The notes beneath the pieces are model-generated. The model did not search any database and was not told where the DNA came from. It was given only the letters and a program-made list of their open reading frames with translations. A stretch of 64,000 nt of DNA from Lachnospiraceae bacterium (GTDB lineage: Bacteria > Bacillota > Clostridia > Lachnospirales > Lachnospiraceae), in assembly GCA_022799175.1 (NCBI GenBank), contig JAAWNY010000003.1, positions 23,686 through 87,685 of the forward strand, written 5' to 3'. Of the stretch, positions 1-8,894 are shown piece by piece. Both the position numbers and the translations under genes were made by a program. Position 1 is the stretch's first letter. Each line of letters begins with the position of its first letter.

Positions 1-1
1 T

Positions 2-430
2 TCGAATTATTCTGCTCAATTAAGATATCTGGAAGCAAAATATGAAAAGCTTTGCGATATGTTAAGGCAAAATAAAGTATCCTATGTATTAGGTGAAAAA
101 GAGTGGGAATGGAAGGATTATGGATTTGGAAAGGTAAACCGAAAGGGAACCGAAGATGAGTTGCGAAAGGTTTTTGACTGCTGCAATACCCAATGTAGAG
201 AGGTACGAGAGAATCGGTTTTATTACTGCGTTATGGCAAGAAGTATATCGGAAAACTTGCAGTTAAATGTGGGAGAGAATGATTATTTGGATTTAAATAC
301 CTGTAACAAAAAACAGCTAATGGAATTTCAGTTAGGATATTCTGAAAAAGGGTATTTAGAGATGTGCAACTATTGTAATGGTGCGGATGCGGAAAACTAT
401 CCCATACCTCCGGCCGAGCAGATAGGATGA
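2..430 (+). CDS. Radical SAM protein, C-terminal part (5' end outside window)
   Basis: The reading frame is open to the left edge of the window, so only the last ~142 residues are visible; the first internal ATG (59) is not the real start. The visible part is cysteine-rich: a CCNTQC motif, a FYYC motif about 15 residues later and a closing CNYCNG followed by a P-P-A-E-Q tail. This pattern is typical of the C-terminal auxiliary region of radical SAM proteins found in polysaccharide clusters. The catalytic CxxxCxxC domain would lie upstream of the window. The stop overlaps the ATG of the next gene (ATGA), so the two are translationally coupled, and the next protein is also radical SAM. Substrate unknown. 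The family call is by resemblance and moderately sure. Confidence 0.6.
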   Translation, partial: SNYSAQLRYLEAKYEKLCDMLRQNKVSYVLGEKEWEWKDYGFGKVNRKGTEDELRKVFDCCNTQCREVRENRFYYCVMARSISENLQLNVGENDYLDLNTCNKKQLMEFQLGYSEKGYLEMCNYCNGADAENYPIPPAEQIG

Positions 431-2781
431 GAGATAAAATGAAGACATGGATAGCCTTTGGTGTGGGAATAAATTTTTATTCCTTTATAGAACGTCTGGA
501 TCCCATTTGTCCCATTGCGGCATTCAGTGATAATGACTGCCATAAATGGGGACAGTATTTGTTGGGTGATTCGAGAATCTGCATGAATCCGGAGATGCTC
601 AAAACCTTGTCTCATCCGTTTGTGATCATTACGGCGGAGCGTGAGAGTAGCATACGGGCAATAGAAAAACAGTGTGACGAGTATGGAGTTCCCCATCAGA
701 GGATAAAGGATTTTCTTGAGGATATAAAATTACGGCCAGTAAAATGCTGCTGGCCTCAAAAGATTCAGCAGCGCAGGATTCATAAATTTATTGAGTTGCT
801 GGTACACGGGACAACCGAGTGCAATTTTCACTGTGAATATTGCTATGTCTGGAGAAAAAACGAATTTACTCCCGGAAAAGAGACGTCCGAGCATACGCCG
901 AAAGAGATTCGGAGTGCATTATCTTTAAAAAAGCTGGGAGGTCCTTGTCATATAAACATTTGTGCCTTGGGAGAGACCTTGCTGTCAAAAGATATTGTCA
1001 GTCTGACCTATGAATTGCTGGAGGAGGGGCATTATCTTTCGATCATTACCAATGGCACGATTACACCGAAAATTGATGAGATTCTCCGTTTTCCACAGGG
1101 ATTTCTGGAACGTATGTTTTTTAAACTTTCGTTTCACTATGCCGAGCTGAACCGGACGAGACTTTCAGCGGTTTTCTGGAAAAATGTGGAAAAGATCAAA
1201 AACTCTCCTTGCTCTTATTCGATAGAGATCACGCCCTGCGATAGCTTAATTCAGGAGATCGATCGCGTGAAAGAAGAATTTGAGGATAAAGCCGGCGGGG
1301 CTATGCCACATATTACATTTACACGTGATGCCGAGAAAGAGGGTTTGGATCTATTGTCAGATCTTTCTTTGGAAGAGTACAAAAATACCTGGAGTGTGTT
1401 TCATTCCGATTTGTTTGCATTAAAATGTAGATTATATAAAAAGAAGATAGAGCAGTTTTGCTATGCAGGGAATTGGAGTTATCGAATCAATCTGGTAAAT
1501 GGAAATCTGCAAAGCTGCTATCGGCAGGAATTACGGGGAACCATATTTGACCGTGAGCAGAAAGTGCTGCCGCTTCTTACGGTTGGACAGAGCTGCCGAA
1601 TGGATTATTGTTTTAATAATCATGCGTTTTTGGCGTGGGGAGATGTCCCTGAATTGCCTTGTGAAAATTATCTGAAAGTACGGGATCGGGTGTCTGAAAA
1701 CGGATTTCATTGGGTGAAGGATTCCTATGCGGCGTTTATGGGCCAGAAATTGTATGACAACAATTTTGCCTATCGGGATCGATGGTCTGATTATGAGCGA
1801 TTATTTGAAGTTGGCAGACGTCCCGCCTTTATTTTATTGAATAGCCCAGATTATGGGAATTTGGGAGATCATGCGATTGCTTATGCAGAAAGAAAATTGT
1901 TTGAAAGATTATTTCCGGATGTTGCATTGATTGAGATTTCCTGTGAGCAGTATATTCGGGAAAATCTGCTCCTCCAAAATGTCATACAGCAAGAGGATAT
2001 TTTACTGGTAAATGGTGGTGGATATCTGGGATCGCTGTGGCTATGGCTGGAGGATATGACAAAAAATATCATAGAACAATATAAGGATAACCAGATTCTG
2101 ATTTTTCCACAGACAATATATTTTGAGGATTCCTGTTTGGGAGAAACTGAAAAACAATCGTTATCAGAAGTGTTAAACAGTCATAAGAATTTGACGATCA
2201 TGCTGAGAGATCGTCGGTCTTTCCAGACAGCTCAAGAATTACTAAAAGATTCGGTGAGACGATTGCTAGTTCCCGATATTGTACTGTCATTAAGCAGGAA
2301 ACAGAATTGTATGCGTACAGGAAGTCTGGTCTGTCTGAGACAGGACAAAGAATCGAAAGGCTTTGATTCGGCTGCGATAGAAGAGATTCTGCGCCAGAAG
2401 GGGCTGGAGCCGGAATTTTTCAGCACGGTTTCAGAAGATGAAATTTATCTAGATAACCGGGAAATTTATCTCGGGCAATTATGGGATAAAATCAGCAGAG
2501 CCGAATTGATGGTGACGGACCGTCTGCATGCGGTTATTTTTTGCGTGATTACCGATACCCCTTGTATCGCTTTGAATAATATATCAGGAAAGGTGTTTGA
2601 ATTAAAACATTGGCTGAAAAACGATTCATTGGTGATTTTTTGTGAGCAAACAGAGCAGCTGGAAAACTATGTGGAAAGAATCCAAAACAATCGAATCGAG
2701 GAGATCACGGCAAAAAACGATGGTCTGGAAATGGCACTGAAAGAATTGGAACATTATTTGAAGGAAAATTGCTTTTTATGA
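427..2781 (+). CDS. Fusion protein: Rossmann-like N-domain, radical SAM domain, polysaccharide pyruvyltransferase domain
   Basis: 784 residues with three visible parts. Residues ~6-100 carry a Rossmann-like fold (FGVGIN, SDND) resembling appendages on neighbouring glycan proteins. Residues ~120-450 form a radical SAM domain with C132, C136 and C139 (CNFHCEYC) for the 4Fe-4S cluster, followed by a SPASM-like cysteine set (FCYAGNW, LQSCYRQ, CRMDYC). Residues ~465-735 match the polysaccharide pyruvyltransferase family, with DYGNLGDHAI near its start and VTDRLHAVIF near residue 697. The pyruvyltransferase family moves pyruvate from PEP onto a sugar to make a ketal; the radical SAM part could modify the same sugar or a carrier. 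The start overlaps the preceding stop; an ATG at 439 is an alternative. The next gene also overlaps. Domain calls are firm, the combined function unknown. Confidence 0.8.
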   Translation: MRDKMKTWIAFGVGINFYSFIERLDPICPIAAFSDNDCHKWGQYLLGDSRICMNPEMLKTLSHPFVIITAERESSIRAIEKQCDEYGVPHQRIKDFLEDIKLRPVKCCWPQKIQQRRIHKFIELLVHGTTECNFHCEYCYVWRKNEFTPGKETSEHTPKEIRSALSLKKLGGPCHINICALGETLLSKDIVSLTYELLEEGHYLSIITNGTITPKIDEILRFPQGFLERMFFKLSFHYAELNRTRLSAVFWKNVEKIKNSPCSYSIEITPCDSLIQEIDRVKEEFEDKAGGAMPHITFTRDAEKEGLDLLSDLSLEEYKNTWSVFHSDLFALKCRLYKKKIEQFCYAGNWSYRINLVNGNLQSCYRQELRGTIFDREQKVLPLLTVGQSCRMDYCFNNHAFLAWGDVPELPCENYLKVRDRVSENGFHWVKDSYAAFMGQKLYDNNFAYRDRWSDYERLFEVGRRPAFILLNSPDYGNLGDHAIAYAERKLFERLFPDVALIEISCEQYIRENLLLQNVIQQEDILLVNGGGYLGSLWLWLEDMTKNIIEQYKDNQILIFPQTIYFEDSCLGETEKQSLSEVLNSHKNLTIMLRDRRSFQTAQELLKDSVRRLLVPDIVLSLSRKQNCMRTGSLVCLRQDKESKGFDSAAIEEILRQKGLEPEFFSTVSEDEIYLDNREIYLGQLWDKISRAELMVTDRLHAVIFCVITDTPCIALNNISGKVFELKHWLKNDSLVIFCEQTEQLENYVERIQNNRIEEITAKNDGLEMALKELEHYLKENCFL

Positions 2782-3368
2782 AAAATATATTATTACTCGG
2801 CGATTCCATTCGCCAGAATTATCAGGAATATGTAAAAACGAATTTATGTGAAAGGGCAAATGTCTATTATCCAAACGATAACGGGAGATTTTGCCAGTTT
2901 ACCTTGAGGTATCTTCATGAGTGGGTGGGGGCTTTGTCGGAACATGGAAAAATAACCTTTGATGTCGTGCATTTTAATTGTGGATTATGGGATATTTTGC
3001 GCTTATCCAATGAAAATGCACCATTTACAGATGAGAAACAGTATGCGGTTCTTTTGGAACGCATGGTAAACAGAATCCGATATCTGTGTCCGGGCGCCAC
3101 GGTGGTTTTTGCATTGACAACGGAGGTAATAGAACCAGGCTTTGAGCCGGGAGTCGAGATAGGTGAAAGACGAAATACGGATATCAGGCGGTATAATGAG
3201 ATAGCCAGGGAAGTTTTCGGCGGCTTGAATATTGAAATTAATGACTTATGGAGTGTTTCGAAAAATCTTCCGCCGGAAGCACATTCGGATATGGTGCATT
3301 TTGAAACACCAATGGGAATGCAGGCATTGGGAGATTGGGTTGTCAGGTGCCTGGAGAAATATTGTTGA
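2778..3368 (+). CDS. SGNH/GDSL-family hydrolase
   Basis: 196 residues. The N-terminus LLLGDSIR holds the GDS nucleophile block. FNCGLWD supplies a block-III-like Asn/Gly region, and HSDMVHF near the end gives the DxxH pair, so the Ser-Asp-His set is complete. No signal peptide is visible, so it probably acts in the cytoplasm on a lipid-linked or nucleotide-linked glycan intermediate, or as an O-acyl esterase/transferase; this is inference. The start was placed at the ATG overlapping the upstream stop (ATGA at 2778). A TTG at 2769 is possible but sits only three bases after the AAGGA site. It lies inside the polysaccharide cluster, directly before two glycosyltransferases. Confidence 0.7.
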   Translation: MKNILLLGDSIRQNYQEYVKTNLCERANVYYPNDNGRFCQFTLRYLHEWVGALSEHGKITFDVVHFNCGLWDILRLSNENAPFTDEKQYAVLLERMVNRIRYLCPGATVVFALTTEVIEPGFEPGVEIGERRNTDIRRYNEIAREVFGGLNIEINDLWSVSKNLPPEAHSDMVHFETPMGMQALGDWVVRCLEKYC

Positions 3369-3391
3369 AAAATGAGAGGCAAGAAAATATT

Positions 3392-4621
3392 ATGGTGAAG
3401 GTATCGGTAATCGTACCTGTATATAACACAGAACATATGCTAAAAGCATGTATAGACAGTTTGCTTCATCAGACATTACAAGAGATAGAGCTTATTTTTG
3501 TCGATGACGGTTCTACCGATGGCTCCCTTGACATGTTACATCAATATCGACAAAAAGACAGGCGAATCCGGATCCTTTCTAACAAAAAAAATATGGGAGG
3601 AGCGATTGCCAGAAACAAAGGATTATCTGTAGCTAGTGGAAAGTATATACAGTTTGTTGATTCGGATGATTATATAGAGCGGGATACGCTGGAAAGTTTG
3701 TACCGCATATCTGAGCAAAATCACGCAGAATTGTGTTATATGGGGATGCAATTTCATCTGGAAAAAGGAGTGGAGGAGTTAAAGGCACAAAACCGGATCC
3801 GGGGAAAGTATCCGGGGGTTTATGATGGAAAGGTATTGTTGGGAAAGTTTATAGAAAATAATGAATTTTTTTTGTATCTTTGTTCTGTTTTTTACAGGCG
3901 TTCTTTTTTGGAAGCGCATGAATTGAACTTTAGAAATCTTTTTGTGGGAGAAGGAGGAAATCTGATCCTACGTTCCTTGTGCCATGCCAAACGAGTGGTG
4001 GTTTGCCCAGAAAAATATTATCATTATCGGATTCATGGAAAATCAGTAATGCATAGTGCAAATACAAAAAAAGAGTTGTTGACAGGGCAGATTGTTCAGT
4101 TTATTGATGTTTTGCATTATTTTTCACAAGAAGAGAATGCCCCCAGTCTGGCCATTTTTTTAGAAAAATTGTGGAAGGAAGTAGCGGGAGGGATACAAAA
4201 CTTATCGAAAACAGAGCGCTTAGAAATAGAGCATAGATTGGAGACGGGATTTGCCAAGTATATTTTTTATATGCTACAGCAAAAAAAACAGTCTTATGGA
4301 ATTACATTTGACGAAAATGTGTTAAAACGCATTGAGAAGAAAGCGTCGGTTATTATCTATGGGGCCGGGTATGCGTCGCGGGAAATGTTGGAATTGCTAA
4401 ATCAATATGACATTGCGATCGTTGGCTTTGCTGTTACAGAGCGTCGAACTGACCGGACAAGTCTGTATGGACATCCTATCTATGAGATTCAGGAATTGAT
4501 CCAATATAAGGATTCAGCGATGGTATTGGTAGCAGCAAACATAATTTATAATCAGCAGATTCAAAGCACATTGGAACAATGGGGATTTCAGGATTATATC
4601 TTTTTAAATGTAGAGATATAA
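3392..4621 (+). CDS. Family 2 glycosyltransferase with C-terminal Rossmann-like domain
   Basis: 409 residues. The N-terminal GT-A domain begins VSVIVPVYN, with the nucleotide-binding DDGSTDGS and the metal-binding VDSDDYIE, as in GT2 enzymes that transfer a sugar from a nucleotide-sugar to a growing glycan at the cytoplasmic membrane face. No obvious membrane helices are seen. Residues ~315-409 form a second domain with a dinucleotide-type glycine turn (IIYGAGYASREML), like that on the next protein. The start at ATG 3392 gives a canonical GT2 N-terminus with GAGGC 12 bases upstream; a longer frame from TTG 3335 would overlap the SGNH gene. Donor and acceptor sugars cannot be read from sequence. 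Confidence 0.82.
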   Translation: MVKVSVIVPVYNTEHMLKACIDSLLHQTLQEIELIFVDDGSTDGSLDMLHQYRQKDRRIRILSNKKNMGGAIARNKGLSVASGKYIQFVDSDDYIERDTLESLYRISEQNHAELCYMGMQFHLEKGVEELKAQNRIRGKYPGVYDGKVLLGKFIENNEFFLYLCSVFYRRSFLEAHELNFRNLFVGEGGNLILRSLCHAKRVVVCPEKYYHYRIHGKSVMHSANTKKELLTGQIVQFIDVLHYFSQEENAPSLAIFLEKLWKEVAGGIQNLSKTERLEIEHRLETGFAKYIFYMLQQKKQSYGITFDENVLKRIEKKASVIIYGAGYASREMLELLNQYDIAIVGFAVTERRTDRTSLYGHPIYEIQELIQYKDSAMVLVAANIIYNQQIQSTLEQWGFQDYIFLNVEI

Positions 4622-4655
4622 AATTATAATTCAAGATAACTCAGGAGAGGCGGAA

Positions 4656-5852
4656 ATGACAGGTGAGGCGGAGGTTTCTGTAATCGTTCCTATTTATAAC
4701 ATTGACCAATATATTGAGCAATGCATTTCAAGTATTATAATGCAGACTTATGACAAGTTGCAAATCGTCCTGGTGGACGATGGTTCTACAGATAGAAGTG
4801 GACAGATTTGTGATCAGTATCAAAAAAAGGATGTTCGTATTGTTGTTATTCACAAACAGAATGAAGGGTTGGTCCCGGCAAGAAAGACCGGTTTGCTGGC
4901 GGCAACAGGAAAATATATCTGTTATGTGGATGGGGACGACTGGATAGAGCCAGATTTCATTGAACACCTGTTAGCAGGTATGGAACGGGCAGGAACCGAG
5001 CTGAGTGTAGCGGATTATTTTTGTGATATGGAAGAATATTCCTGGAAAGTGCAAGAGCGACAACAGGCTGGGGTTTATGATACAAAAGAGCTGATTTCAA
5101 CAATGTTATATACCGGAGAGTTCTACGAATTTGGGATCAGCCAGTTTGTTTGGGCAAAGCTATTTCGGAGAGACGTATTGTATGAGATTCAGATGCAGGT
5201 GGATGATCGGATTTTTTGTGGGGAAGACGTGGCCGTCACGTATCCTTATATTTTAAAAACGCGAAAGATATGTTTTTTAAGTTATGCAGGTTATCATTAT
5301 CGACAACGAAGAGGCTCCATGACAAGCGGCTATGATGCGAACGAGCAAATGAGAAATCGGATTTTGATTCGGTATTTAGCTGATATCTTTCAAAGTTCTG
5401 CCTATGCGGATAATCTCTATAGACAGCTGAACCAATATGCAAAAAACTTGTTTCTGGCAAGACAAATCGATTGTTTTGACACACCAAAGGGGAGGGGACT
5501 TCTGACTCCGTATGGGGGATTGCCGGAAAATGCCCGTGTTGTCATCTATGGTGCGGGAAAACTAGGGCAGAGTATATATGGTTATCTAGAACGCCAGACA
5601 TCCGTTACAATCATAGATTGGGTGGATAAAAATTATAAAAGATATCAAAAAGGTGACAGGAAAGTAAATAGTCCCGAAAACCTGAAACAATTCGATATAT
5701 CTTCCTATGACTGGGTGATTATCGGGGTTTGTAGTGAGAAAACAGCGGAAAAGATTAAGGAATATTTGATAGAATTACATATAGATAAAGAAAAAATAAA
5801 GTGGTTAAGGAAAGCGTTTATACAAGAAAAAACATGGATATTGGACACATGA
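4656..5852 (+). CDS. Family 2 glycosyltransferase with C-terminal Rossmann-like domain
   Basis: 398 residues, a paralogue in layout of the preceding protein. The GT-A domain starts VSVIVPIYNI and has VDDGSTDRSG and VDGDDWIE; a later GEDVAVTYPY motif resembles the acceptor-side acidic region of GT2 enzymes. Residues ~290-395 carry the Rossmann-like module (VVIYGAGKLGQS). The start ATG 4656 has a good AGGAGAGG site six bases upstream. The two glycosyltransferases are collinear and separated by 34 bases, consistent with successive sugar additions in one polysaccharide repeat. Specificity unknown. Confidence 0.82.
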   Translation: MTGEAEVSVIVPIYNIDQYIEQCISSIIMQTYDKLQIVLVDDGSTDRSGQICDQYQKKDVRIVVIHKQNEGLVPARKTGLLAATGKYICYVDGDDWIEPDFIEHLLAGMERAGTELSVADYFCDMEEYSWKVQERQQAGVYDTKELISTMLYTGEFYEFGISQFVWAKLFRRDVLYEIQMQVDDRIFCGEDVAVTYPYILKTRKICFLSYAGYHYRQRRGSMTSGYDANEQMRNRILIRYLADIFQSSAYADNLYRQLNQYAKNLFLARQIDCFDTPKGRGLLTPYGGLPENARVVIYGAGKLGQSIYGYLERQTSVTIIDWVDKNYKRYQKGDRKVNSPENLKQFDISSYDWVIIGVCSEKTAEKIKEYLIELHIDKEKIKWLRKAFIQEKTWILDT

Positions 5853-5900
5853 AGATTGTTATAGCCAGACGTAGGATAGGTAAAGTGCAGAGGAAAGAAT

Positions 5901-6974
5901 ATGAAGAATCAAACGGAAAAGGTAGAGCAAGTGATTTATATTGTTGGAGCCCATTCCAGGGGGCGAACATTGGGAATGTATCTGACAAAATTATATCCAG
6001 ATATAAAGATTGCCGCATATTTATATGATAATGATGAGCCAAATCAGGACGAAATAGATGGGATTCCGGTGATTCATTTTGATGAAAACACGAAATTTCC
6101 GTCTGACAGGCTGGTATATCTTGGGACAAGAGGAATATATCATCAGAAATTGATTAAAAAATTGCACAATATGGGTATGGAGAAGATCATTCCGGTTACT
6201 CCCGAGTTCGATCGTAAGCTGCGCAATAGCTTTTTGGAACGCTATTTTGCGGAAAACGGCAGAGAATATTATAAGTTGGATGCAGCTGCAGATGCGGCGT
6301 GTATCTACATTGCAAGGTCTGTTTTTGACAAACCGTTGCAACAGGAGTATTCGTTGTCTGGATTTCAGAAAGAAATTCAAGTTGGCGCAGAACTGACGGA
6401 TCAACGCATTTGTGATCTGACAGATAATAAAGGGGAACATATATCAGAAAAAAACAAGCAGTTCTGTGAATTGACGGCGCTTTACTGGATCTGGAAAAAT
6501 GCCAGGCAAGATGTCGTAGGTTTGGAGCATTACCGGAGACATTTTCTTTTGCAGGAAGGGTGGCTACAGGATATGAAGGAACGGTGTATTGATGTGATTT
6601 TACCGACCCCACTTTATGTAGCGCCAAACATTGCACAGAATTATAAAGAAAGACATGTAGCCTCCGACTGGGACTTTATGATGGATTATATGAGGAAAAT
6701 TTATCCTGCTGATTATCGAAAGGCCGTTCGTTTTTTTGACATGAATTTATATTCTCCTTGCAATATGTTTATTATGAAAAGACAAGTGTTGCATGAATTA
6801 TGTTCATGGCTTTTTCCTATTTTATTTATTTGTGCAGAGCACGGTGGGGAAAGGAAAGATGGTTACCAGAACCGGTATCCAGGATTTTTATCTGAAAGGC
6901 TGATGACTTTTTTCTTTGAAAAAAACCGAAATGAATATCGAATTGCCTATGCAGATAAAGATTTTCTAAATTGA
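5901..6974 (+). CDS. DUF4422 family putative glycosyltransferase with N-terminal Rossmann-like domain
   Basis: 357 residues. Residues ~8-105 form a Rossmann-like module (YIVGAHSRGRTLGMYL, then YDND). The rest matches the DUF4422 family common in capsule clusters, recognised by an N-K-Q-F-C-E-L-T-A-L-Y-W-I-W stretch and the GLEHYRRHF motif near residue 210, with SPCNMFIMKR further on. DUF4422 proteins are regarded as glycosyltransferases or galactofuranosyltransferase-like enzymes, but specific reactions are rarely proven. It follows the GT2 genes at 48 bases and precedes the epimerase paralogue. The start ATG 5901 follows an AGAGGAAAG site. Family confident, reaction unknown. Confidence 0.78.
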   Translation: MKNQTEKVEQVIYIVGAHSRGRTLGMYLTKLYPDIKIAAYLYDNDEPNQDEIDGIPVIHFDENTKFPSDRLVYLGTRGIYHQKLIKKLHNMGMEKIIPVTPEFDRKLRNSFLERYFAENGREYYKLDAAADAACIYIARSVFDKPLQQEYSLSGFQKEIQVGAELTDQRICDLTDNKGEHISEKNKQFCELTALYWIWKNARQDVVGLEHYRRHFLLQEGWLQDMKERCIDVILPTPLYVAPNIAQNYKERHVASDWDFMMDYMRKIYPADYRKAVRFFDMNLYSPCNMFIMKRQVLHELCSWLFPILFICAEHGGERKDGYQNRYPGFLSERLMTFFFEKNRNEYRIAYADKDFLN

Positions 6975-7009
6975 TTTATCGCAATTTATAAAGATGGGAG
7001 AGAACGGAA

Positions 7010-7672
7010 ATGGACTTTGAATTGACAGCCTCTATGATGTGTGCCAACTATGGCAATCTGGAGAAGGAAGTGAGAGATTTGGATGAGGGAGGGATCGATT
7101 CCTTTCATATTGATATTATGGACGGGCGATATGTGCCTAATTTTGCCATGTCTTTAAACGATATGCGTTACATAGCGAAAGCTTCAGAAAAACCTTTGGA
7201 TGTACATCTGATGATCGAGCATCCGAATAATTGTATCGGATTGTTTCTTTCTAGTTTGCGTAAAGGAGATACCGTATATATCCATCCAGAAGCGGAGTAT
7301 CATCCATCTACCACTCTGCAGAGTATTATTAATGCGGGAATGATTCCGGGAATTGCCATCAATCCAGGGACTTCGGTAGAGACCGTGATGGAAATGCTGC
7401 GAATTGTCAAGAAAGTATTGGTCATGTCGGTAAATCCGGGCAATGCGGGACAGATGTATCTGCCTTATGTGGGAAAGAAAATTACGAAGCTTCTTGCGCT
7501 AAAAGAAGATATGGATTTTGAGATCTATTGGGATGGGGCCTGCAGCGCAGATAAGATTCTGGAATATGCCCCGAAAGGTGTGAAGGGATTTGTTCTGGGA
7601 ACAACATTGCTGTTTGGGAAGGGAAGACCCTATGGAGAGACCTTGCAGAATATTCGAGATTTGAAATTTTAA
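7010..7672 (+). CDS. Ribulose-phosphate 3-epimerase-like protein (cluster paralogue)
   Basis: 220 residues, the full length of the (beta/alpha)8 epimerase family. Visible family motifs are HIDIMDGRYVPNF (H33, D35, D38), the second metal-ligand region VHLMIEH (H66), MSVNPGNAGQ in place of the usual VNPGFGGQ, and WDGAC in place of VDGG, which keeps the second catalytic Asp. The reaction is therefore probably C3 epimerisation of a ketopentose or related sugar phosphate. The deviations from the housekeeping sequence and the position at the end of the glycan cluster suggest it supplies a sugar precursor for the polysaccharide rather than serving the pentose phosphate pathway; that is inference. 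RBS GGGAGAG. A terminator follows at 7733-7770. Confidence 0.75.
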   Translation: MDFELTASMMCANYGNLEKEVRDLDEGGIDSFHIDIMDGRYVPNFAMSLNDMRYIAKASEKPLDVHLMIEHPNNCIGLFLSSLRKGDTVYIHPEAEYHPSTTLQSIINAGMIPGIAINPGTSVETVMEMLRIVKKVLVMSVNPGNAGQMYLPYVGKKITKLLALKEDMDFEIYWDGACSADKILEYAPKGVKGFVLGTTLLFGKGRPYGETLQNIRDLKF

Positions 7673-7732
7673 TCGGTTGGGAAATTTTTTGTTTTTGCTG
7701 TAAAGTGAAAATATAAATGAGGATTTTGCTAT

Positions 7733-7770
7733 GCTTCGGTGAAGGGAGTTCTACTGGACCGAAGCTTTTT
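7733..7770 (+). terminator. Rho-independent terminator after the glycan cluster
   Basis: A perfect 8-bp stem (GCTTCGGT at 7733-7740 with ACCGAAGC at 7758-7765), a 17-base loop and a run of five T. It separates the polysaccharide cluster from plsX. Confidence 0.8.
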
Positions 7771-7809
7771 GCTACGCAAATAGTTGTAATATAATGTGAG
7801 AAATTTCTG

Positions 7810-7838
7810 TTGATTTATAAAACATTATTTAGTATAGT
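7810..7838 (+). promoter_or_regulatory. Candidate sigma-A promoter for plsX
   Basis: TTGATT at 7810-7815 and TATAGT at 7833-7838 with a 17-bp spacer, about 48 bases before the plsX start and just after the terminator. No FapR-type operator was recognised here. Confidence 0.55.
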
Positions 7839-7885
7839 AAGGAGGGAATGGAAAGACTGTTTTTAGAATGGGAGAGGAGAACGGT

Positions 7886-8890
7886 ATGATTAAAGTGGCA
7901 GTAGATGCGATGGGTGGCGATCATGCCCCTGGTGAGATTGTAAAGGGTGTGGTAGATGCGGTATCCCACAGAGCGGACATTCAGGTTCTATTGGTGGGGA
8001 AGGAGGATATGGTGACGAAGGAACTTTCTCGGCATACATATCCAAAGAAACAGGTACTGCTGATTCCAGCATCGGAGGTGATTGAGACAGAAGAGCCACC
8101 CGTCAATGCCGTGCGCCGGAAGAAGGATTCGTCGATTGTAGTAGGGATGAATCTGGTAAAGGCCGGGGAAGCGGATGCCTTTGTGTCTGCTGGAAGCTCC
8201 GGGGCGATTCTGGTCGGCGGCCAGGTGATCGTTGGCCGTCTAAAAGGGGTGGAACGACCGCCTTTTGGGGCTCTGATTCCTACAGAAAAGGGAGTTTCTC
8301 TGCTGTTGGACAGCGGTGCAAATGTGGATGCCCGCCCTTCTCATCTGGTACAGTTTGCCCGAATGGGAGCGATCTATATGGAGCATGTGATTGGGATTCC
8401 CAAACCGCGCGTAGGGATTGTCAACATTGGCGCCGAGGAGGAGAAAGGCAATGCCTTGGTAAAAGAAACGTTTCCTCTGCTGAAAGAATGCCAGGATATC
8501 AACTTTACCGGCAGTATTGAGGCCCGAGAGATCCCTCATGGAGGAGCTGATGTAATCGTGTGTGAGGCATTTACCGGTAATGTAATTTTAAAACTTTATG
8601 AAGGAACTGGGGCTACTTTGATATCGATGGTGAAGAAGGGGATGATGAGCAGCCTTCGCAGTAAGTTGGGGGCATTGCTAGTGAAACCGGCCTTGAAGGA
8701 GACATTGAAAGCGTTCGATGCATCCCGGTACGGCGGGGCGCCGCTTCTGGGATTGAAGGGGCTGGTAGTGAAGACTCACGGCAGTGCGGGAGCTCGGGAA
8801 GTAAGCAATTCTATCATCCAGTGCGTGACATTTAAGGAACAGAAAATTAACGAGAAAATTAAAGAAAGCCTGGAAATTGGAGAATCGTGA
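7886..8890 (+). CDS. plsX: Phosphate acyltransferase PlsX
   Basis: 334 residues, the usual family length. PlsX makes acyl-phosphate from acyl-ACP, the first step feeding PlsY/PlsC in phospholipid synthesis, at the inner face of the membrane. The N-terminus KVAVDAMGGDHAP is diagnostic; later family motifs include SAGSSGAILVGG, LLDSGANVD and CEAFTGNVILK. The start was set at ATG 7886 because GAGAGGAGA lies six bases upstream and the protein then begins like other PlsX; ATG 7868 would add six residues. acpP follows after 55 bases, matching the usual pairing of the enzyme with its acyl carrier. The rpmF gene often found upstream is absent. Confidence 0.95.
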   Translation: MIKVAVDAMGGDHAPGEIVKGVVDAVSHRADIQVLLVGKEDMVTKELSRHTYPKKQVLLIPASEVIETEEPPVNAVRRKKDSSIVVGMNLVKAGEADAFVSAGSSGAILVGGQVIVGRLKGVERPPFGALIPTEKGVSLLLDSGANVDARPSHLVQFARMGAIYMEHVIGIPKPRVGIVNIGAEEEKGNALVKETFPLLKECQDINFTGSIEAREIPHGGADVIVCEAFTGNVILKLYEGTGATLISMVKKGMMSSLRSKLGALLVKPALKETLKAFDASRYGGAPLLGLKGLVVKTHGSAGAREVSNSIIQCVTFKEQKINEKIKESLEIGES

Positions 8891-8894
8891 GTAA

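Noticed and set aside
7673..7885. Missing rpmF or a small gene before plsX
   Set aside because: I searched the gap for a zinc-ribbon L32 protein; only a terminator and a promoter are visible.
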